A DNA stretch of 64,000 nt from an uncultured Bacteroides sp. (lineage in GTDB: Bacteria; Bacteroidota; Bacteroidia; Bacteroidales; Bacteroidaceae): contig NZ_URFY01000018.1 in the NCBI RefSeq assembly GCF_900547205.1, positions 1 through 64,000 on the forward strand, given 5' to 3'. Both the position numbers and the translations under genes were made by a program. Within the stretch, counting starts at the first letter, position 1. Each line of letters starts with the position of its first letter. The notes under the pieces were generated by a model, which saw only the letters and a program-made list of their open reading frames with translations, did no database searches and was not told the DNA's origin. This document shows, one piece after another, positions 59,570 to 64,000 of the stretch.

Positions 59570-61905
59570 GGTATGTATTCTTTTCTATTTATCATTATAA
59601 CCACATCCTTCTTTCTGCTTTCAGGCAAGACTTTCAGGTCTGTCACTTTTCCGTCTTTTAAGGTTGCTTCTACTGTTGTCTTATCAGGTGCATGAAGCTT
59701 GAAGTGTACATTCCATTCTTTGGGCCAAGCAGGAAACAAAAGTATTTGTTCGCCATTTGTCTGCAATAACATTTCCTGCAAGCCAATCATGCCGCTACCT
59801 CCCCAGTTATGGTCGGGCGTCCAGTCATATCCCGGTCCCCAGAAGGCGGGGAAGCGATGCGGACCATTGGAGAATTTGGCAAGAGAAAGGCATTTTGCCT
59901 CTTCCGTCAGTCCGAGGCAGGCAGCCCAGATATTGTCTTGTTTCCACCCGGTATGCGAACGGAACTTGATGGCATCGGGGTCATAGAAATAGGTATCGCG
60001 GGCAATATTCAGATTCTCCTTGCCCACTCCGTAGATGCGCCACGGGAATACGGGATAAAGTTGTGGAGTTTCAATATTATTGATTCGCTCCCAACTCAGA
60101 GCGGGAGAGATGGTTTGTTTCAACACCGGAGCAGCCGCAGGATTCAGAGAATCTTTCACCTCTATATACCGCAAAGGAATCGGCGGAATCGTTTTCAGCA
60201 TCTCATCCTTCTTTCCATACGTCTCGAGAACAGTGCGCAAAGCGGCAATGGTGCTGCTTGCATTGTTGGCCATCTTATACGTTTCGCAGGCAGAGCCGGG
60301 GAAGAGTATTAAATGTCCGTCCCCATCCAAAGCTTTCCTTCCCCGACGGGAAGCCAGCAACCGATAATGCTCATCAAAGAATGTGAGCGAACTTTCAATC
60401 AAAGGAATATACTGCGCTATATCCGCATCCGCATAATTCTTCGTCTCCAGTATCATCTGGCAAAACTCGAGAACCGTATCCCATTCGTATTCCAGCCATG
60501 CATTATATTCCAATCCTTTGTCGAACCAATCCGGACGCTTAAATCCGTATTCTGCAGGATTGGGCAAACCGAAGTTCTCTATCTGCTCGCAGAAACAAGC
60601 ACCCTCGTGCTGCCAATATACGCGGCTGCGCAATTCCGCATTCCTCATCATCCGGTTATAAAAGTCGAACTGCGAAGGCATCATATCGAAATCACCACTT
60701 TTCAGCATCGGCCAGTAAACCAGACGTTGGTTCTGCGCCGTCATCGTACCTCCACCCCATTTCCGGTAATCGGGGGTAAATGCTTGCTTTTCGTCTATGT
60801 GGCAGGGATCGAAAGTGAAGAGTCCACCGTTGAATTTAGTAGGCACGCTGCCGTAAGCATTGCATCCCAGCATATATCGGAAGAGAGTATAATTTCGGGA
60901 TATCTCCTCCGCTTCTCCTTCCGCTTCGATGAAGCTGCGCTGCCAAAAGTTGTTCCACCATGAGCGCGACTGTTTCCTGTCTTCTGATAGGACCTTCTGA
61001 GAAATCTTTCCTTTAGGAGCAATTCTTTGCAAACTCGATTGCAAGCCTTTCTCCCATTGATTTATGTTTTCAGTCTGGTCGGTATGCAATACTATGCAGA
61101 GCTGTTGTTTCTTAGAAGCCTTTGATGTACGAAACTCCCAAGCTCTATAATCAGTTCCGGCATAGATGCCGTCTCTAGTACCGGTAAATTCAAGATTATC
61201 TCCCAGCAAGTATCCCCCGAAAGTTAAGTTCTTCAAAGGATTCATCATTTGAGACTTCACACCCTCCATACCTTGCTGGGCAACGGCTACGTCGAAAACA
61301 GTTTCTTCCGCATTACGGTGATAAAACAAAAGCCGGTTTGCCTTCGCTTCGGATTGATTCGCCTTCTCCGCAGACGGGGAAATGAAGTCGGCACCGGTCA
61401 CCGTTCCTTTCGGCGGAGCCCATTTGTAGGAACACTGTTGCCCCTCTCCTTTTCTAATCAGCCGTTCCTTATATCGCCAATTCTCATAGGATACTTCCGC
61501 CTGCAAAGGTTGTGCATTAGCAATCTCTACATGAACCACCGGATGAAAAACATCCGCCCAAATCTGTATCTGCGTGCCTCCTGCCGAGACTTCAACATAT
61601 CCGTCTTTGAGTTTCAGTTCCTGCCGGAAGTCTTTCGCATCCTTGAAAGGATTGGGAGACAGGCGAAGGCGGAAACGTCCTTGCTTCAATTGGCAGTTGT
61701 TCTCGTCGAACGTGCCGCTACGGCTTAGATAGAACAGTACATCGCCCTCTTCCACCCATATATTCATGCCGATGTCTCCACCGCCACAAGGCATGGATTC
61801 GGAAGAGTTGCGGCTGGGAGTATTCCAAACGACATTGGCATGTTGACTCCACAGAGCCGACACGCCAACAATCATTATTAGTATAATCAGATAAAGTCTT
61901 TTCAT
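59566..61905 (-). CDS. DUF5703 family putative glycoside hydrolase
   Basis: The 779-aa protein has a signal peptide (ends SALWSQHA) and the N-terminal DUF5703 pattern NVVWNTPSRNSSESMPCGGG, DIGMNIWVEEGDVLFYLSRS. The overall plan (N-terminal beta-sandwich, then a helical (alpha/alpha)6-like barrel and a small C-terminal beta domain) resembles GH95-type fucosidases/galactosidases. Candidate acidic residues lie in the helical part, for instance YWQHEGACFCEQIENFG and YNAWLEYEWDTV. It sits between an esterase and a GH2 gene in a pectin locus, which suggests a debranching exo-enzyme. The activity is not known to me. Confidence 0.78.
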   Translation of the reverse strand: MKRLYLIILIMIVGVSALWSQHANVVWNTPSRNSSESMPCGGGDIGMNIWVEEGDVLFYLSRSGTFDENNCQLKQGRFRLRLSPNPFKDAKDFRQELKLKDGYVEVSAGGTQIQIWADVFHPVVHVEIANAQPLQAEVSYENWRYKERLIRKGEGQQCSYKWAPPKGTVTGADFISPSAEKANQSEAKANRLLFYHRNAEETVFDVAVAQQGMEGVKSQMMNPLKNLTFGGYLLGDNLEFTGTRDGIYAGTDYRAWEFRTSKASKKQQLCIVLHTDQTENINQWEKGLQSSLQRIAPKGKISQKVLSEDRKQSRSWWNNFWQRSFIEAEGEAEEISRNYTLFRYMLGCNAYGSVPTKFNGGLFTFDPCHIDEKQAFTPDYRKWGGGTMTAQNQRLVYWPMLKSGDFDMMPSQFDFYNRMMRNAELRSRVYWQHEGACFCEQIENFGLPNPAEYGFKRPDWFDKGLEYNAWLEYEWDTVLEFCQMILETKNYADADIAQYIPLIESSLTFFDEHYRLLASRRGRKALDGDGHLILFPGSACETYKMANNASSTIAALRTVLETYGKKDEMLKTIPPIPLRYIEVKDSLNPAAAPVLKQTISPALSWERINNIETPQLYPVFPWRIYGVGKENLNIARDTYFYDPDAIKFRSHTGWKQDNIWAACLGLTEEAKCLSLAKFSNGPHRFPAFWGPGYDWTPDHNWGGSGMIGLQEMLLQTNGEQILLFPAWPKEWNVHFKLHAPDKTTVEATLKDGKVTDLKVLPESRKKDVVIMINRKEYIP

Positions 61906-61936
61906 ATATCAATCAAGTATCCTTGCACAAAAATAA

Positions 61937-63370
61937 TCACCAATCATCCGAACGGAAAGATCCTAACGGCAATCCGTCACAATACACATCGCCTTCCACA
62001 TAATTATCGAAAGCATACCGGACGGCTACGGGATGCGGAACTTTATCACTTTTCACGAGCATCTTGCTACGCTGAATCCATGCCTTGGCGGGATAGAACA
62101 CCTTGTCCTCTCCTGCCACCTGGAAGTTCTTAGATTCGAAACAGTTCTTACCGCTAATCCACATACCGGCACGTTCAAAACTAACTACGACTGTATCATT
62201 CTTAATCTCTATGCTCTTATAATATGGGCTTTCGCCATTCACTCCTTCCACTCCGTAGGTCTTGGTCAGTGCAAGCAGCGCCAGACGTTCTCCGGCTGGT
62301 TGTTTCTTTGCCGGATGGATTCCTTTTTCCATACCTGCATCCAGCAGCACAGCCATGCCGCTATTCGGCACACGATGCTCTACCTTTGCTTGCGCTTCCC
62401 TGAGATAAGCAGTATTTATCACCGGCTTTCCTTTCTCCGTGATAATGCTGTAGTCATACGGAGCTATCTGGCAGTAGTAGAACGGGAAGTCTCCTTGCTT
62501 CCATTCGGCACGCCATCCGTTGATTAAAGTTGTGAACATATCCGCATACGTATGGGCGCGGTTCCAGTTATCTTCGCCCTGATACCAGATGACTCCTTTC
62601 ATCGTCATGCCGATTAAGGGATGAAGCATACCATTATATAGCACTGTCGGTGTGCGGTTCTTCGATTTTATATCCGCTTCCGATTGAGGAATCTTGGCAT
62701 CCGGGAAGGCTTTCAGCCAGTCCGCCGTCATCCATGCTTCGCAGGCAGAACCGCCCCAGGCAGCTACTACCAAGCCGACGGGAACATCGAGTATTTCATT
62801 GACGAGTCTTCCGAAATAGTAGGCCGTTGCGCTAAAGTCGCGGACACTGGCGGGAGTTGCTTCTTTCCATGAGCCGATGACGTCTGTCTGCGGAGTAAAG
62901 GTAGAGGTACGTTTCACGGTAAAGAGACGTATGTTGGGATTCTTGCTGCGGAGAATATCTATGTTGGCGTTCTCCACCGGTTGGTTCTTGAATCCTTTCA
63001 TGGGCATTTCCATATTGCTCTGTCCGGAGCAAAGCCAAAGTTCACCGATAAGGATATTGTTTAGTGTCTTTTTTGTTCCGTCATCGAAGGTAACTGTATA
63101 AGGTCCACCGGCTTCGGGAGTAGAAACAGAAAGCTTCCACGAACCGTTTTTATCTGCTGTGGCTGTATATTGCTTGCCGTTCCAGCTAGTAGTGACGGTT
63201 ACCTTTTTGTTTGGTGTTGCCGTTCCCCAAAGGTTGGCATTGGTTTGTTGTTGCATCACCATGCCGTCGGAGAAGATGGCGGGCAGTTTAACTTCTGCGT
63301 TTGTCGGTAGGCAGGTAGCGAGCAGAAAGCTCGCCAATGCTACACCTGTTTTAATGATTGATATCTTCAT
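61937..63370 (-). CDS. SGNH-type carbohydrate acetylesterase (sialate O-acetylesterase-like)
   Basis: The 477-aa protein has a signal peptide (ends LPTNAEVKL). The SASA/DUF303 SGNH esterase core shows nucleophile S118 in LCSGQSNMEMP, the oxyanion block VAAWGGSACEAWM, GVIWYQGEDNW and the Asp/His region at 344-352 (LDAGMEKGIHPAKK). An N-terminal beta domain (30-105) precedes it. In pectin loci such enzymes remove acetyl groups from galacturonic acid or rhamnose before lyases and hydrolases act. It lies between GH106 (13-bp gap) and DUF5703 (31-bp gap) on the same strand. Confidence 0.9.
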   Translation of the reverse strand: MKISIIKTGVALASFLLATCLPTNAEVKLPAIFSDGMVMQQQTNANLWGTATPNKKVTVTTSWNGKQYTATADKNGSWKLSVSTPEAGGPYTVTFDDGTKKTLNNILIGELWLCSGQSNMEMPMKGFKNQPVENANIDILRSKNPNIRLFTVKRTSTFTPQTDVIGSWKEATPASVRDFSATAYYFGRLVNEILDVPVGLVVAAWGGSACEAWMTADWLKAFPDAKIPQSEADIKSKNRTPTVLYNGMLHPLIGMTMKGVIWYQGEDNWNRAHTYADMFTTLINGWRAEWKQGDFPFYYCQIAPYDYSIITEKGKPVINTAYLREAQAKVEHRVPNSGMAVLLDAGMEKGIHPAKKQPAGERLALLALTKTYGVEGVNGESPYYKSIEIKNDTVVVSFERAGMWISGKNCFESKNFQVAGEDKVFYPAKAWIQRSKMLVKSDKVPHPVAVRYAFDNYVEGDVYCDGLPLGSFRSDDW

Positions 63371-63383
63371 TGCTATTTATCTT

Positions 63384-64000
63384 TTATTCTTTATTCGTTG
63401 TGGTAAGGCTGAGAGGGCCGAGCAGTCCTGCCGGAAGCAGCGTCTTCTCTTGTCTCCGGTATTTTGCATTCGCCCATATTCCGGGGAATGGAGCTTTTCC
63501 TTCGTCAGCTCCCAAGAAAGCATTTGCCCAGGTATTAGTCACTTCTATTTCTAGTTGGTTGATTCCTTTCTTCAGGGCTGCCGTAATATCAGCCCGATAA
63601 GGGGCCGTCCAGATAGTTCTGCAATCCACACCATTGATGCGGACAGTTGCCAGATTGTAGATTTGTCCCAGATTCAAGAACACTCGCTGGTTCTTTTTCA
63701 GTTTGTTCTTCCATCGGAAGGTGGTTTTGTAAGTTGCCGTTCCTGAATAGTAACGTATTTGCTCATCCTCCTCTCTGCTCCAGTCGAAAAGCTCATTTCT
63801 GGTGATTTCCTTTCCGGTGTTGGCAAAAGTAACGGTATATTCTTTCGTTTCCAGAGCCAGAGTTTGGAGGTCTTTATCTGAGCTACCCTTCGCTTCGCTG
63901 AGTTTCTTCGAGTTGCTTTCCTTATCTTTATCAGTTCCTTCCGAAGAATACACAATAAACACAGACTCGTTCGGGGCTAATGTCAACATGACTTCCGTCC
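63384..64000 (-). CDS. GH106 alpha-L-rhamnosidase, C-terminal part (truncated by window end)
   Basis: The frame continues beyond 64000; only the C-terminal 205 codons or so are visible. They include LAPNESVFIVYSSEG, FDWSREEDEQIRYYSGTATYKTTF, LNLGQIYNLATVRINGVDCRTIWTAPYRADIT and EVTNTWANAFLGAD. This is the C-terminal beta-sandwich of GH106 rhamnosidases (pattern YFSGTa.Y...F, LG.v...A.V.vNG). It fits rhamnogalacturonan breakdown in this locus. The catalytic domain lies outside the window. Confidence 0.85.
   Translation of the reverse strand, partial: TEVMLTLAPNESVFIVYSSEGTDKDKESNSKKLSEAKGSSDKDLQTLALETKEYTVTFANTGKEITRNELFDWSREEDEQIRYYSGTATYKTTFRWKNKLKKNQRVFLNLGQIYNLATVRINGVDCRTIWTAPYRADITAALKKGINQLEIEVTNTWANAFLGADEGKAPFPGIWANAKYRRQEKTLLPAGLLGPLSLTTTNKE

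Noticed and set aside
47459..64000. A complete polysaccharide utilisation locus
   Set aside because: No SusC/SusD pair is visible and GH106 is cut by the window end, so only part of the locus can be claimed.

Overview
The window looks like a chromosomal segment of a gut Bacteroides. Supporting signs are hybrid two-component systems (HTCS), an ECF sigma/FecR/STN-TonB-receptor trio, DUF3098, DUF2723 and ThrE-type genes, and promoters of the Bacteroides TTTG-N19/20-TAnnTTTG type. Composition is moderate to low GC with short or overlapping gene junctions. I do not name a species.

Region 1 (1-12.5 kb) is the right arm of an integrated prophage. A leftward early/replication operon runs from a zinc-ribbon protein and a Rha-type regulator through an excisionase-like HTH, a DUF2800 RecB/Cas4-like nuclease, a DUF2815 ssDNA-binding protein and a family A DNA polymerase. 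It ends with a 55-aa membrane protein and an SPFH lipoprotein. Facing it is a rightward immunity operon: a repressor with three HTH modules plus an S24 peptidase, a secreted protein and a DUF2971 protein. The two operons are separated by a 60-bp operator with 20-bp perfect arms. A tyrosine integrase sits beside the 3' end of tRNA-Gly(CCC), the probable attachment site.

Region 2 (12.5-22.2 kb) has a small secreted protein, a TolC/HlyD/two-permease exporter with no ATPase gene, and an HTCS regulator beside it.

Region 3 (22.2-30.5 kb) is the most intriguing part. A five-gene leftward operon carries an aldo/keto-reductase-like ferredoxin protein, a NapH-NapG fusion with six ferredoxin-like motifs, a twin-arginine/lipobox aldo/keto reductase, DUF1893 and a TonB-dependent receptor. 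A nearby MBL-fold hydrolase shares a 27-bp upstream element at the same distance from its -7 box. I infer a co-regulated envelope redox system of unknown substrate.

Region 4 (30.5-47.3 kb) begins with a symmetric 192-bp palindromic repeat element. It continues with the sigma/anti-sigma/receptor trio, an M20 amidohydrolase, hicAB, a FucP-like transporter, DUF3098 and DUF2723, a membrane TPR regulator, a HAD hydrolase, a split threonine/serine exporter, and an ECF sigma factor with a 79-aa partner.

Region 5 (47.4-64 kb) is a pectin/rhamnogalacturonan-type polysaccharide utilisation locus on the minus strand: GH106 (cut by the window end), sialate-O-acetylesterase-like esterase, DUF5703, GH2, HTCS, PL1 pectate lyase and a two-domain beta-helix/TIM protein. 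No SusC/SusD pair is visible in the window.
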